From NCBI RefSeq assembly GCF_003352835.1, contig NZ_QLVD01000015.1, forward strand, positions 62,001 to 126,000: a stretch of 64,000 nucleotides of DNA, in the 5' to 3' direction. This document shows positions 11,616 through 22,490 of this stretch, piece after piece. The position numbers were made by a program, and so were the translations under genes. The notes under the pieces are model-generated. The model was given only the letters and a program-made list of their open reading frames with translations, did no database searches and was not told the DNA's origin. The DNA is from Ornithinimicrobium murale (lineage in GTDB: Bacteria; Actinomycetota; Actinomycetes; Actinomycetales; Dermatophilaceae). Position 1 is the stretch's first letter; every line of letters starts with the position of its first letter.

Positions 11616-13033
11616 GCACCAACATCGAAGAGCTCAACCCAGGTCTGAAAGACCTAGGCACCTACGAGTACGGCTGGGCGGACAGTGATGCGGCTGGCTC
11701 GTCCGCCAAGCGTGGACTGAACGAGGACGTCGTCCGCGACATCTCCGAGCGCAAGAGCGAGCCGGCCTGGATGCTCGAGCAGCGGGTCAAGGCCCTGAAG
11801 CTGTTCGACAAGAAGCCCATGCCGACGTGGGGCAGCGACCTCACCGACATCGACTTCCAGAACATCAAGTACTTCGTCCGCTCCACCGAGAAGCAGGCGA
11901 CCACCTGGGACGAGCTGCCGGACGACATCAAGAACACCTACGACCGCCTGGGGATCCCGGAGGCCGAGAAGCAGCGGCTCATCGCTGGTGTCGCCGCCCA
12001 GTACGAGTCCGAGGTGGTCTACCACCAGATCCGTGAGGACCTGGAGGAGAAGGGCGTCCTGTTCCTGGACACCGACACCGCGCTGCGCGAGCACGAGGAC
12101 CTGTTCCGCGAGTACTTCGGTTCGGTCATCCCCTCCGGTGACAACAAGTTCGCCGCGCTCAACACCTCGGTCTGGTCCGGCGGCTCCTTCGTCTACGTCC
12201 CCCCGGGCGTGCACGTCGACATCCCGCTGCAGGCCTACTTCCGGATCAACACCGAGAACATGGGCCAGTTCGAGCGGACCCTGATCATCGCCGACGAGGG
12301 CTCCTCGGTGCACTACGTCGAGGGCTGCACCGCTCCGATCTACCAGACCGACAGCCTGCACAGCGCCGTCGTGGAGATCATCGTGAAGAAGAACGCCCGC
12401 GTGCGTTACACGACGATCCAGAACTGGTCGAACAACGTCTACAACCTGGTCACCAAGCGCGCCACCTGCGCCGAGGGTGCCACCATGGAGTGGATCGACG
12501 GCAACATCGGCTCCAAGGTCACCATGAAGTACCCGGCCGTCTTCCTGCTCGGTGAGCACTCCAAGGGCGAGACCCTGTCGGTGGCCTTCGCCGGCGAGGG
12601 GCAGCACCAGGATGCCGGCTCCAAGATGGTGCACGCTGCGCCGAACACCTCCTCGACCATCGTCTCCAAGTCGGTGGCCCGCGGTGGTGGCCGCACGTCC
12701 TACCGCGGCCTGGTCCAGGTGCTCGAGGGCGCCAAGAACAGCCGGTCCAGCGTCGTCTGCGACGCCCTGCTGGTCGACCAGATCTCCCGCTCGGACACCT
12801 ACCCCTACAACGACATCCGCGAGGACGACGTGCAGATGGCCCACGAGGCCACGGTCTCGAAGGTCTCGGAGGACCAGCTGTTCTACCTGATGTCCCGGGG
12901 TATGAGCGAGACCGAGGCCATGGCGATGATCGTCCGCGGCTTCGTCGAGCCCATCGCGCGCGAGCTCCCGATGGAGTACGCCCTCGAACTCAACCGCCTT
13001 ATCGAGCTTCAGATGGAAGGAGCCGTCGGCTGA
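11612..13033 (+). CDS. sufB: Fe-S cluster assembly scaffold SufB
   Basis: SufB forms the SufBCD scaffold with SufC and SufD on which Fe-S clusters are built. The 473-residue product has the normal length and conserved blocks such as [30 protein letters not shown] and, near the C-terminus, [18 protein letters not shown]. No intein insertion is present, unlike the M. tuberculosis SufB as I remember it. The ATG overlaps the sufR stop by ATGA and its stop overlaps the sufD start by one base, so expression is coupled. Confidence 0.98.
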   Translation: MSTNIEELNPGLKDLGTYEYGWADSDAAGSSAKRGLNEDVVRDISERKSEPAWMLEQRVKALKLFDKKPMPTWGSDLTDIDFQNIKYFVRSTEKQATTWDELPDDIKNTYDRLGIPEAEKQRLIAGVAAQYESEVVYHQIREDLEEKGVLFLDTDTALREHEDLFREYFGSVIPSGDNKFAALNTSVWSGGSFVYVPPGVHVDIPLQAYFRINTENMGQFERTLIIADEGSSVHYVEGCTAPIYQTDSLHSAVVEIIVKKNARVRYTTIQNWSNNVYNLVTKRATCAEGATMEWIDGNIGSKVTMKYPAVFLLGEHSKGETLSVAFAGEGQHQDAGSKMVHAAPNTSSTIVSKSVARGGGRTSYRGLVQVLEGAKNSRSSVVCDALLVDQISRSDTYPYNDIREDDVQMAHEATVSKVSEDQLFYLMSRGMSETEAMAMIVRGFVEPIARELPMEYALELNRLIELQMEGAVG

Positions 13034-14238
13034 TGACCCTGCTCACCGACAAGCCCAGAGACCACGTCGACCCGCAGAGCACCGTCGGGGCGGCACCGGA
13101 GGAGTCCCGGGCCGCGCGACTCACCTCCTTCGAGGTCAGCGACTTCCCGGTGCCCAACGGGCGCGAGGAGGAGTGGCGCTTCACCCCGGTCGACCGGTTG
13201 GGCGGGGTCTTCGCCGACGAGGGTGACGACGACCGTGAGGGCGACTACGCCGCCGACTACGACGTCTCCGGCGTGATGGACGTCATCGCGCAGACGGCAC
13301 TGGCCCCCGGCCAGGCTCCCCGCGGCACCGTCCTGGTGCCCGGCGACCGCGGCGCGGTCGTGGCCTCCAAGCACACCACCGAGGCCCTCCACCTCAAGCT
13401 CGAGGCGGAGAAGGAATATGCCGAGCCGCTCCGGGTCAACGTCCACGGCAACGGAGCGGGACGCCTGTCCAGCGCCCACTACGTGGTGGAGGCCGGGCAC
13501 CACAGCAAGGCCTTGCTGATCCTGGACCACACCGGCTCGGCGGACCACCGGGGCAACCTGGAGGTCATCGTCGGCGACGGCGCCGAACTGACCGTCGTGT
13601 CGCTGCAGCGCTGGGACGACGACGCGGTCCACCTGGGCCAGCATGATGCCCAGGTCGGTCGCGACGCGACCTACAAGCACATCGCGGTCAGCCTCGGCGG
13701 CTCGATCGTGCGGGTCAACGCCAATGTGAACTACCAGGGCCCGGGTGGCGACGCCACCCTGCTCGGGGTCTACTTCGCCGACGCCGGTCAGCACCTGGAG
13801 CACCGCTCCTTCGTGGACCACAACGAGCCCCACACCAACTCCCTGGTCACCTACAAGGGTGCGCTGCAGGGCGATGGTGCGCACACGGTCTGGGTCGGCG
13901 ACGTGCTGATCCGCAAGGAGGCCGAGGGCATCGACACCTACGAGCTCAACCGCAACCTGGTGCTGACCGACGGCGCACGCGCGGACTCGGTCCCCAACCT
14001 GGAGATCGAGACCGGAGAGATCGCCGGGGCCGGCCACGCCAGCTCCACCGGTCGGTTCGATGACGAGCAGCTCTTCTACCTGATGTCCCGCGGGATCGAC
14101 GAGACCAACGCCCGCCGACTGGTGGTGCGCGGCTTCTTCGCCGACATCATCGCCAAGATCGGCGTGCCCGAGGTCGTCGACACCCTGATGGCGGCCATCG
14201 AGGAGGAGCTCGCGGCCGACATGGGAGCGAGTGCATGA
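13033..14238 (+). CDS. sufD: Fe-S cluster assembly protein SufD
   Basis: SufD is the SufB paralogue in the SufBCD scaffold. The 401-residue product is less conserved in its N-terminal half and ends in the shared beta-helix/C-terminal region with [20 protein letters not shown], parallel to SufB. It starts in a TGATG overlap with sufB and overlaps the Rieske gene by four bases (ATGA). Order sufB-sufD-sufC is the actinobacterial arrangement. Confidence 0.96.
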   Translation: MTLLTDKPRDHVDPQSTVGAAPEESRAARLTSFEVSDFPVPNGREEEWRFTPVDRLGGVFADEGDDDREGDYAADYDVSGVMDVIAQTALAPGQAPRGTVLVPGDRGAVVASKHTTEALHLKLEAEKEYAEPLRVNVHGNGAGRLSSAHYVVEAGHHSKALLILDHTGSADHRGNLEVIVGDGAELTVVSLQRWDDDAVHLGQHDAQVGRDATYKHIAVSLGGSIVRVNANVNYQGPGGDATLLGVYFADAGQHLEHRSFVDHNEPHTNSLVTYKGALQGDGAHTVWVGDVLIRKEAEGIDTYELNRNLVLTDGARADSVPNLEIETGEIAGAGHASSTGRFDDEQLFYLMSRGIDETNARRLVVRGFFADIIAKIGVPEVVDTLMAAIEEELAADMGASA

Positions 14239-14585
14239 CCGACCCCGTCCAGACCCAGCACGCGGGACAGCAGTCCTTCGTGAAGGTCTGCACGCTGGCC
14301 GACCTGCCCGAGGTGGGCGCGGTCCAGGCCAACTTTGACGGACGCCTGGTCGCGATCGCCCGAGACTCCGGCGGCGAGGTGCACGCCTTCGACGACACGT
14401 GCACCCACGCCAACGTCTCCCTCTCCGAGGGAGACCTGGATGACGGCACCATCGAGTGCTGGCTGCACGGCTCGCGCTTCGACATGACCACCGGGGAGCC
14501 CACCGGTCTCCCGGCAACCCAGCCCATCGCCATACACACCGTGAAGATCGAGGGCGAGGACGTCCTCGTCGCCCTCACGTCCTGA
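14235..14585 (+). CDS. Rieske [2Fe-2S] ferredoxin, non-heme-type
   Basis: This 116-residue soluble protein is a single Rieske domain. The cluster ligands are visible as C56-T-H58 in DTCTHANVSL and C75-x-x-H78 in ECWLHGSRFD. It resembles the small ferredoxin subunits of dioxygenases and NirD-like proteins. Its ATG overlaps the sufD stop (ATGA) and it is followed by sufC 20 bases on. Being embedded in the suf operon suggests it is an electron donor for, or an early client of, cluster assembly; that role is inferred from position. Confidence 0.92.
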   Translation: MTDPVQTQHAGQQSFVKVCTLADLPEVGAVQANFDGRLVAIARDSGGEVHAFDDTCTHANVSLSEGDLDDGTIECWLHGSRFDMTTGEPTGLPATQPIAIHTVKIEGEDVLVALTS

Positions 14586-14605
14586 AGACTTCGCAAGGAG
14601 AAGTT

Positions 14606-16659
<2,054 letters not shown>

Positions 16660-16668
16660 GGAGGGACG

Positions 16669-17133
16669 ATGGACCTGTATGGCGAGCTGATCCTGGATCA
16701 CTCCAAGCATCCCCAGCACGTCGGGCTGCGCGAGCCGTTCGGCGCCGAGGTGCACCACATCAACCCGACCTGCGGCGACGAGGTGACCCTGCGCGTGCAG
16801 GTCACCGATGGCGTGGTCACCGACGTCTCCTACGACGCGCAGGGCTGCTCGATCTCCATCGCGAGCACCTCGGTGCTGGCGGAGGAGACGATCGGACACC
16901 CGGTGGACGAGGCGCTGGAGACCTTCCTGGCGATGCGTGGGATGCTGACCAGCAAGGGCGAGGACGCCGGAGATCCCGAGAAGATCGGCGACGGCGTGGC
17001 CTTCGCCGGGGTGTCCCGCTACCCGGCCCGGGTGAAGTGCGCGCTGCTGGGCTGGACCGCGTTCACCGACGCACTGGCGCGCAGCGGTGAGGACATCTCC
17101 GTGGTGTCCTCGACCGCTGCCAGCCGCACGTGA
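16669..17133 (+). CDS. sufU: SufU zinc-dependent sulfurtransferase
   Basis: SufU accepts persulfide sulfur from SufS and passes it to the SufBCD scaffold. The 154-residue IscU-like fold shows the zinc ligands C35 and D37 (NPTCGDE), C60 (AQGCSIS) and C124 (RVKCALLGW). An insertion between the second and third ligands (about residues 90-115) distinguishes SufU from IscU. A GAGGGACG site precedes the ATG. It pairs with sufS immediately upstream. Confidence 0.96.
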   Translation: MDLYGELILDHSKHPQHVGLREPFGAEVHHINPTCGDEVTLRVQVTDGVVTDVSYDAQGCSISIASTSVLAEETIGHPVDEALETFLAMRGMLTSKGEDAGDPEKIGDGVAFAGVSRYPARVKCALLGWTAFTDALARSGEDISVVSSTAASRT

Positions 17134-17163
17134 GACCCTGAGACCACCAACGAGGAGGACCCG

Positions 17164-17490
17164 ATGAGCACGACCACCACACCACCCAACGTCGCGGACG
17201 TCGAGGAGGCCCTGCACGACGTCGTCGACCCTGAGCTGGGCATCAACGTCGTCGACCTGGGCCTGGTCTACGGCCTCACCGTGGACGCCCAGTCCCATGT
17301 GGTCATCGACATGACCCTGACCAGCGCCGCCTGCCCGCTCACCGACGTGATCGAGGAGCAGATCAGCAGCGTCCTGGAGGGCCTGGTCGCCAGCCACCGC
17401 ATCAACTGGGTCTGGATGCCGCCGTGGGGCCCGGACAAGATCACCCCCGAGGGCCGCGAGCAGTTGCGCGCCCTCGGCTTCAACGTCTGA
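17164..17490 (+). CDS. sufT: SufT-type metal-sulfur cluster protein (MIP18/DUF59)
   Basis: SufT is a small MIP18 (DUF59) protein that helps deliver Fe-S clusters to target proteins. The 108-residue product has the family start VEEALHDVVDPELGINVVDLGLVYG and the conserved cysteine in TSAACPLTDVIEEQI. It follows sufU by 30 bases with a GAGGAGG ribosome-binding site, and closes the canonical suf operon as in mycobacteria. Confidence 0.93.
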   Translation: MSTTTTPPNVADVEEALHDVVDPELGINVVDLGLVYGLTVDAQSHVVIDMTLTSAACPLTDVIEEQISSVLEGLVASHRINWVWMPPWGPDKITPEGREQLRALGFNV

Positions 17491-17494
17491 GCCG

Positions 17495-18112
17495 GTGAGC
17501 GCCGGCCCGGGGCGGGTGGTCGAGGTCGACCCCGCACGCCTGGACCGGTGGATCGAGGGCTTCACGCAGCGGCACGGTGTGCCGGAGCGTTCCGTGGGGG
17601 ACGACCCGGAGACCGTGCCGTTCGTGCTCACTGCGCCCGACGGTGCAGTGGCCCAGGTGCTGAGCTGGGCACCCGGGGCGGTCGACCTGCCGGCCCGGCT
17701 CGGTCTGGTCCTGCTGCGCAGGGGTGGGTATGCCGTGGGGCTGGCCGACGGGGACCGGCTCACCGACCACTACTGCGGGACCCGCTATGTGCAGTCCCGG
17801 ACGGCCGCCGGTGGCTGGTCCCAGCAACGATACGCCCGCCGCCGCGGCAACCAGGCCGACGCGCTCGTGGAGCGGGTGGTCGAGCAGGCCGCCGACCGGC
17901 TGCTGACACCCCAAGGTCCGCTGGTGGACGCCCTCGTGGTGGGCGGCGACAAGGCCCTGGTGCGCCAGGTGCTCGAGGCGCCGCTGCTGGCACCACTCAC
18001 CGACCTGCCCCGCCGCGAGTTCTACAACGTGCCCGACCCGCGGCTGAAGGTCCTGCACGACACCCTGCTCCGGGGTCGGGCCACCCGCATCCGGATCGCG
18101 GAGCCACTCTGA
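17495..18112 (+). CDS. acVLRF1-family peptidyl-tRNA hydrolase
   Basis: This is an actinobacterial VLRF1-type protein, related to the Vms1/ANKZF1 release-factor-like hydrolases that free peptides from stalled ribosome complexes. The 205-residue product has the family core GGYAVGLADGDRL and the glutamine-bearing catalytic loop GGWSQQRYARRRGNQ. The GTG start lies 4 bases after the sufT stop, so it is probably co-transcribed with the suf operon. The function assignment is by family; a link to Fe-S assembly is only positional. A strong hairpin follows the gene. Confidence 0.82.
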   Translation: MSAGPGRVVEVDPARLDRWIEGFTQRHGVPERSVGDDPETVPFVLTAPDGAVAQVLSWAPGAVDLPARLGLVLLRRGGYAVGLADGDRLTDHYCGTRYVQSRTAAGGWSQQRYARRRGNQADALVERVVEQAADRLLTPQGPLVDALVVGGDKALVRQVLEAPLLAPLTDLPRREFYNVPDPRLKVLHDTLLRGRATRIRIAEPL

Positions 18113-18129
18113 ACCGTGGCCGGTACGAC

Positions 18130-18167
18130 AACGGGCTGCCCACCCTCCGTGGGGTGGACAGCCCGTT
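18130..18167. terminator. Strong bidirectional terminator hairpin
   Basis: AACGGGCTG (18130-18138) pairs with CAGCCCGTT (18159-18167), and after one C/A mismatch CCACC (18140-18144) pairs with GGTGG (18153-18157), leaving an 8-base loop. It lies between the converging acVLRF1 and symporter genes and likely ends both transcripts. Confidence 0.88.
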
Positions 18168-18185
18168 GGGCACCAGCTCAGCTGG

Positions 18186-19517
18186 TCAGGCGGTGGCGAG
18201 GGTCGTCTCCGCCTCCTCCCGCCAGGCCTGTCCCGCCCGGGGCGCGTTGTAGGCATCCTTGTCGAGGATGCCCTCGCGGGCCGCGACGATCGTGGGCACC
18301 AGAGCCTGTCCGGCGACGTTGGTGGCAGTGCGCCCCATGTCCAGGATCGGGTCGATCGCCAGCAGCAGGCCGACACCCTCCAGCGGCAGACCGATGGTGG
18401 ACAGCGTGAGGGTGAGCATGACCATCGCCCCGGTCACGCCAGCGGTGGCCGCGGAGCCGATGACCGAGACGAACGCGATGAGCAGGTAGTCGGTGATCCC
18501 CAGGTTCACTCCGAAGAACTGGGCGACGAAGATCGCGGAAATCGCCGGATAGACCGCGGCGCAGCCGTCCATCTTGGTGGTGGCGCCCAGCGGCACGGCG
18601 AAGGAACTGTAGGCCCGCGGCACCCCGAGGTTCTTCTCCGTGACCGCCTGCGTGACCGGCAGCGTGCCGATCGAGGAGCGGGAGACGAAAGCGAGCTGGA
18701 TCGCCGGCCAGGCGCCGGTGAAGAACTGCTTGACCGACAGGTTGTGCGCCCGCAGGATCACGGGGTAGAGCACGGTCAGCACAAGGGCGAGACCCACGTA
18801 GATGGCCACGGCATACCAGCCCAGGGACCCCAGGGCGTCCCAGCCGTAGGTGGCCACGGCCTTGCCGAGCAGTCCGACGGTGGCCAGGGGCGCGAGCAGG
18901 ATGACCCACCACAGCACCTTCTGGACCACTGCCAGCGCCGATCGGGTGATGTCCAGGAAGGGTTCGGCCGCCTGGCCGACCTTGAGGGCGGCGATGCCGA
19001 AGGCGATCGCTACGATCAGGATCTGGAGCACGTTGAAGGACAGGCCGACGCTGCCGTCGTCCCCGGCCGAGCCCTGCAGGCCGAGCATGTTGGCGGGGAT
19101 CAGTCCGGTCAGGAAGTCTAGCCAGGAGCCGCTCGAGCCCGGCGCCATGGCGTCCGCGCCGGTCACCGAGGTGCCCCGAGCCGGGTTGATGACCAGGCCG
19201 ACGGCCATGCCGATGGCGACCGAGGCCAGGGCTGTCACGGCAAACCAGAACAGGGTCTGCCAGGCAAGCCGGGCAGCGCCCGTCACCTCGCGCAGGTTGG
19301 CGATCGAGCTGACGATGGCCAGGAAGACCAAGGGCGGCACGATGGCACGCAGCAGGGTGACGAAGGCCGAGCCGATGATGGTGAGCGTCTCGGTGAGCCA
19401 GTTGGGGTCATCGGCGCCGCCGCCCAGCTGTCGGGCGAGCAGTCCGAGGACGACGCCGAGGACGAGGCCAATCAGGACTTGGGTGCCGAAGGTGATGCGG
19501 CGCAGGCGAGTGAGCAT
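18186..19517 (-). CDS. DAACS-family cation symporter, TcyP-like (probable L-cystine uptake)
   Basis: This is a 443-residue Na+/H+-coupled symporter of the dicarboxylate/amino acid:cation family with about eight membrane segments and two re-entrant loops. The substrate region reads SRSSIGTLP, then KMDGCAAVYPA, and later DMGRTATNVAG. By recollection these resemble B. subtilis TcyP (a cystine carrier), where GCAGIYPA replaces the DGT of glutamate carriers. A 31-codon Cys-containing leader peptide lies upstream on the same strand. I start it at the ATG at 19517; the open frame continues to 19706 but the extra region is not family-like. Cystine uptake is inferred; general dicarboxylate transport is the alternative. 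Confidence 0.85.
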   Translation of the reverse strand: MLTRLRRITFGTQVLIGLVLGVVLGLLARQLGGGADDPNWLTETLTIIGSAFVTLLRAIVPPLVFLAIVSSIANLREVTGAARLAWQTLFWFAVTALASVAIGMAVGLVINPARGTSVTGADAMAPGSSGSWLDFLTGLIPANMLGLQGSAGDDGSVGLSFNVLQILIVAIAFGIAALKVGQAAEPFLDITRSALAVVQKVLWWVILLAPLATVGLLGKAVATYGWDALGSLGWYAVAIYVGLALVLTVLYPVILRAHNLSVKQFFTGAWPAIQLAFVSRSSIGTLPVTQAVTEKNLGVPRAYSSFAVPLGATTKMDGCAAVYPAISAIFVAQFFGVNLGITDYLLIAFVSVIGSAATAGVTGAMVMLTLTLSTIGLPLEGVGLLLAIDPILDMGRTATNVAGQALVPTIVAAREGILDKDAYNAPRAGQAWREEAETTLATA

Positions 19518-19542
19518 GGGGCAGTGAGCCTTTCGGGCAGGG

Positions 19543-19561
19543 TGCACCCCGGTGGGGTGCA
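19543..19561 (-). promoter_or_regulatory. Perfect 8-bp hairpin in the symporter 5' leader
   Basis: TGCACCCC (19543-19550) and GGGGTGCA (19554-19561) form a perfect stem with a 3-base loop, ending 26 bases before the symporter start. There is no following T-tract. It could mask the ribosome-binding region or act as part of an attenuator. Confidence 0.55.
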
Positions 19562-19571
19562 TGGAGGAAAG

Positions 19572-19599
19572 ACCCTCGGGAGTCGTGCTCGACCGAGAG
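19572..19599 (-). promoter_or_regulatory. Candidate attenuator stem between leader peptide and symporter
   Basis: In the minus-strand RNA an 8-pair stem (ACUCUCGG with CCGAGGGU, one G-U pair) with a loop of about 12 bases lies between the leader-peptide stop at 19651 and the symporter start at 19517. A weaker CCGC/GCGG stem sits at 19607-19619. Alternative pairing controlled by ribosome position on the leader peptide is possible but not demonstrated. Confidence 0.4.
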
Positions 19600-19650
19600 T
19601 CAGGGGCCGCGTGGTGCGGCGGGAGGTGCAACCTCGTGGAAAGGTCGTCC

Positions 19651-19746
19651 TCAGGAGCGAGAGAGACGACAACGGCACGTGGTGTGGCGCAACAGATCGA
19701 CGTCAAGGCGTCGAGTCAGTCCCCACACGTTGTGTCGCACGATCAT
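19651..19746 (-). CDS. Cys-containing leader peptide (31 aa), probable cysteine attenuator
   Basis: A short minus-strand frame starts at an ATG (19746), or two codons later at a GTG (19740), shortly after GGAGG. It ends in TGA at 19651, 133 bases before the symporter start. The peptide contains LTRRLDVDLLRHTTCRCR, close to the pattern (Arg-rich, VDL-x-R, then Cys near the end) I recall for short actinobacterial leader peptides in front of sulfur-assimilation and cysteine genes. Two Cys codons (TGC, TGT) lie 9 and 7 codons before the stop. Ribosome stalling at these when Cys-tRNA is scarce would regulate the symporter. Confidence 0.65.
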   Translation of the reverse strand: MIVRHNVWGLTRRLDVDLLRHTTCRCRLSRS

Positions 19747-19848
19747 CGAACCTCCGTGGCGGCCACCCCTATTCCCGACTGCCCCATCCATTCTGTGATG
19801 TGGCTCATAATGACGGCCGCTGCGGCACGAAGCCGAAACGGCCTGTCA

Positions 19849-20766
19849 TCAGCCCAGGTCCCCGCTGAAGGTGTTGCACTGGTTGGGGTCACCGGACTCA
19901 TAGCCGGTCATGAACCACTTCTGGCGCTGCTCGGAGGAGCCATGGGTCCAGTTCTCCGGGGTGACCCGCCCTTGCATCTGCTCCTGGATGCGGTCGTCCC
20001 CGACCGCCTCCGCCGCAGAGAGGGCCGAGTCGATCTGACCCTGGGTGACCGGCTCCAGGATCGCCTGGTCCTCCTGTCCCAGGCGCGTGCCGTCCGCGTG
20101 GGCCACCCAGACACCCGCGTAGCAGTCGGCCTGCAGCTCCACGCGGACGGCTCCTGACTCCGGGCCCTGCGGGTCCTGCTGGGCCCGGCCGAGGACGCCG
20201 TTGAGGTTCTGGACGTGGTGACCGTACTCGTGCCCGACGACATACATCTGGGAGAGGGAGCCGCCGTCGCCGCCCAGCTGCTCCAACTGGTCGAAGAAGC
20301 TGACGTCGATATAGACCTGCTGGTCCAGCGGGCAGTAGAACGGCCCGACCTGGCTGTTGGCGGTTCCGCACCCGGTCTCGACCACGCCGGAGAAGATCAC
20401 GGTCTGGGCCGGCTGGTAGTCCGACCAGGCGCTGGTCCAGAAGGCCTGGACGCTGTTCACGGTGCCGATCACCAGGCAGTCCCGGTGCTCGTTGGCGTCC
20501 GCGCCGGTCTGGCAGTGGGAGAAGTCGTCGGAGACACCCTCACCTCCGGCGGTCACCTCGTTGCCGCTGAAGTTCCAGCTCTGACCGCCTGCGGCGCCGC
20601 CGCCAGCGCCGCCCAGACCACCGCCGAAGATCAGGTAGAGCACGAGCAGGATGATGCCGCCGACCCCTCCGCCGGCCACCATGCCGCCGCCGCCCCGGCG
20701 ACCGCCTCCGCCACCGCCGCTACGGACCTGGCTGGTGTCGAGCCGGGCGTTCTCCTTGAAGGTCAT
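19849..20766 (-). CDS. Neutral zinc metallopeptidase (YpfJ family)
   Basis: This is a membrane-anchored zinc peptidase of the PF04228 family. The 305-residue product has a glycine/arginine-rich N-terminus, one transmembrane segment at about residues 35-50 (VGGIILLVLYLIFGGG), then an extracytoplasmic domain with the zinc motif HEYGHH (H179, E180, H183). Cysteines at about 85, 97, 133 and 145 could form disulfides. The ATG at 20766 has a GGAGAG site. It is transcribed alone; substrates are unknown. A weak TAGACT -10 in the gap to 20880 could serve the opposite gene. Confidence 0.93.
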   Translation of the reverse strand: MTFKENARLDTSQVRSGGGGGGRRGGGGMVAGGGVGGIILLVLYLIFGGGLGGAGGGAAGGQSWNFSGNEVTAGGEGVSDDFSHCQTGADANEHRDCLVIGTVNSVQAFWTSAWSDYQPAQTVIFSGVVETGCGTANSQVGPFYCPLDQQVYIDVSFFDQLEQLGGDGGSLSQMYVVGHEYGHHVQNLNGVLGRAQQDPQGPESGAVRVELQADCYAGVWVAHADGTRLGQEDQAILEPVTQGQIDSALSAAEAVGDDRIQEQMQGRVTPENWTHGSSEQRQKWFMTGYESGDPNQCNTFSGDLG

Positions 20767-20879
20767 GCTCTCTCCGCTCTATCTCATTCGCGGGACGGTG
20801 CGCCGCGATCGTAGACTAGCCACCGCACGCCCACTTAGCACCTCTTGCGCAAGCATGCCGTCCCCAAGGAGTCCTGTTC

Positions 20880-22478
20880 GTGATCACTGTCTCGGGCGTC
20901 GAGTTGCGTGCGGGCTCCCGGCTCCTGATGGACGAGGTCGCCTTCCAGGTCGCTCCCGGGGACCGGGTCGGTCTGGTCGGGCGCAACGGCGCTGGCAAGA
21001 CCACCCTGACCAAGGTGCTGGCCGGCGAGGCCGAGCCCGCTGCCGGAGCCGTGACCCGCCGCGGCGATGTGGGGTACCTTCCCCAGGACCCCCGCACCGG
21101 GGACCTGCACGTGCTGGGGCGCGACCGCATCCTGGCCGCTCGCGGCCTGGACACCGTGATCCGGGACCTGCGGACGGCCGAGGAGGGCATGGCCAGCGAC
21201 GACGCCGCGGTGCAGGAGCGGGCCATGGGCCGCTATACCCGCCTCGACGCCGAGTTCACCGCGCGCGGCGGCTACGCCGCCGAGTCCGAGGCCGCGTCCA
21301 TTGCCACCAGCCTGGGACTACCGACACGGGTGCTCGACCAGCCGCTGGCCACGCTCTCCGGCGGTCAGCGCCGCCGCATCGAACTGGCCCGGATCCTGTT
21401 CAGCGGGGCATCGACCCTGCTGCTGGACGAACCGACCAACCACCTCGACGCCGACTCGATCGTGTGGCTGCGGGACTACCTGAAGAACTACCCAGGTGGA
21501 CTCCTGGTGATCTCCCACGACGTCGAACTCATCGAGCAGGTCGTCAACCGGGTCTTCCACCTGGACGCCAACCGCGGTGAGATCGACGAGTACAACATGG
21601 GCTGGAAGACCTATCTGCAGCAGCGGGAGACCGACGAGCGTCGCCGCAAGCGGGAGCGGGCCAACGCCGAGAAGAAGGCCGCGGTCCTGATGGCCCAGGC
21701 AGACAAGATGCGGGCCAAGGCCACCAAGGCGGTCGCGGCACAGAACATGGCACGCCGCGCACAGAAGCTGCTGGCCGGGCTCGACGCGGAGCGGGCCACC
21801 GACAAGGTCGCCAAGCTGCGCTTCCCCAGCCCGGCACCGTGCGGCAAGACACCGTTGTCGGCCACCGGTCTGTCCCGATCCTACGGGTCCCTGGAGATCT
21901 TCACCGACGTGGACCTCAACATCGACCGCGGGTCCCGGGTGGTCGTGCTCGGTCTCAACGGCGCGGGCAAGACGACCCTGCTGCGGCTGCTCGCCGGGCT
22001 CGACGAGCCGGACACCGGCCAGGTGGAGCCGGGCCACGGCCTGAAGCTCGGCTACTACGCCCAGGAGCACGAGACGCTCGATGTGTCCCGGTCGGTCCTG
22101 GAGAACATGCGCACCTCCGCCCCCGACCTGGACGACACCGAGACGCGCAAGGTGCTGGGGTCCTTCCTGTTCAGCGGTGACGACGTGGACAAACCGGCCG
22201 GCGTGCTCTCCGGTGGTGAGAAGACCCGGCTGGCCCTGGCCATGCTCGTGGTCTCCGCCGCCAACGTGCTGCTCCTGGACGAGCCCACCAACAACCTGGA
22301 CCCCGCCTCCCGTGAGGAGGTCCTCGCGGCGCTGCGCACCTATGAGGGCGCGGTCGTCCTGGTCAGCCACGACGAGGGCGCGGTGGCGGCCCTGGAGCCG
22401 GAGCGGGTGCTGCTGCTGCCCGACGGGGTGGAGGACCTGTGGAACCAGGACTACCAGGACCTCATCTCCCTGGCATGA
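20880..22478 (+). CDS. ABC-F family ribosome-associated ATPase
   Basis: ABC-F proteins are soluble tandem ATPases that act on the ribosome in translation control or antibiotic protection. The 532-residue product has two Walker A motifs (GRNGAGKTT near residue 35; GLNGAGKTT near 360), two signatures (LSGGQRRRIELARIL, LSGGEKTRLALAML) and two DEPTN Walker B regions. A charged arm/linker lies between the domains (ETDERRRKRERANAEKKAA). There are no membrane segments. The GTG at 20880 follows AAGGAG. It resembles the ABC-F gene downstream of suf in mycobacteria (Rv1473-like). Whether it protects against drugs cannot be told. Confidence 0.93.
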   Translation: MITVSGVELRAGSRLLMDEVAFQVAPGDRVGLVGRNGAGKTTLTKVLAGEAEPAAGAVTRRGDVGYLPQDPRTGDLHVLGRDRILAARGLDTVIRDLRTAEEGMASDDAAVQERAMGRYTRLDAEFTARGGYAAESEAASIATSLGLPTRVLDQPLATLSGGQRRRIELARILFSGASTLLLDEPTNHLDADSIVWLRDYLKNYPGGLLVISHDVELIEQVVNRVFHLDANRGEIDEYNMGWKTYLQQRETDERRRKRERANAEKKAAVLMAQADKMRAKATKAVAAQNMARRAQKLLAGLDAERATDKVAKLRFPSPAPCGKTPLSATGLSRSYGSLEIFTDVDLNIDRGSRVVVLGLNGAGKTTLLRLLAGLDEPDTGQVEPGHGLKLGYYAQEHETLDVSRSVLENMRTSAPDLDDTETRKVLGSFLFSGDDVDKPAGVLSGGEKTRLALAMLVVSAANVLLLDEPTNNLDPASREEVLAALRTYEGAVVLVSHDEGAVAALEPERVLLLPDGVEDLWNQDYQDLISLA

Positions 22479-22490
22479 GCGTGACCTGAG

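Noticed and set aside
19518-19848. N-terminal extension of the symporter to 19706
   Set aside because: The extra residues are not hydrophobic or conserved-looking, and the region is better explained by the leader peptide and RNA stems; the rest of this 331-base gap holds only weak promoter candidates.
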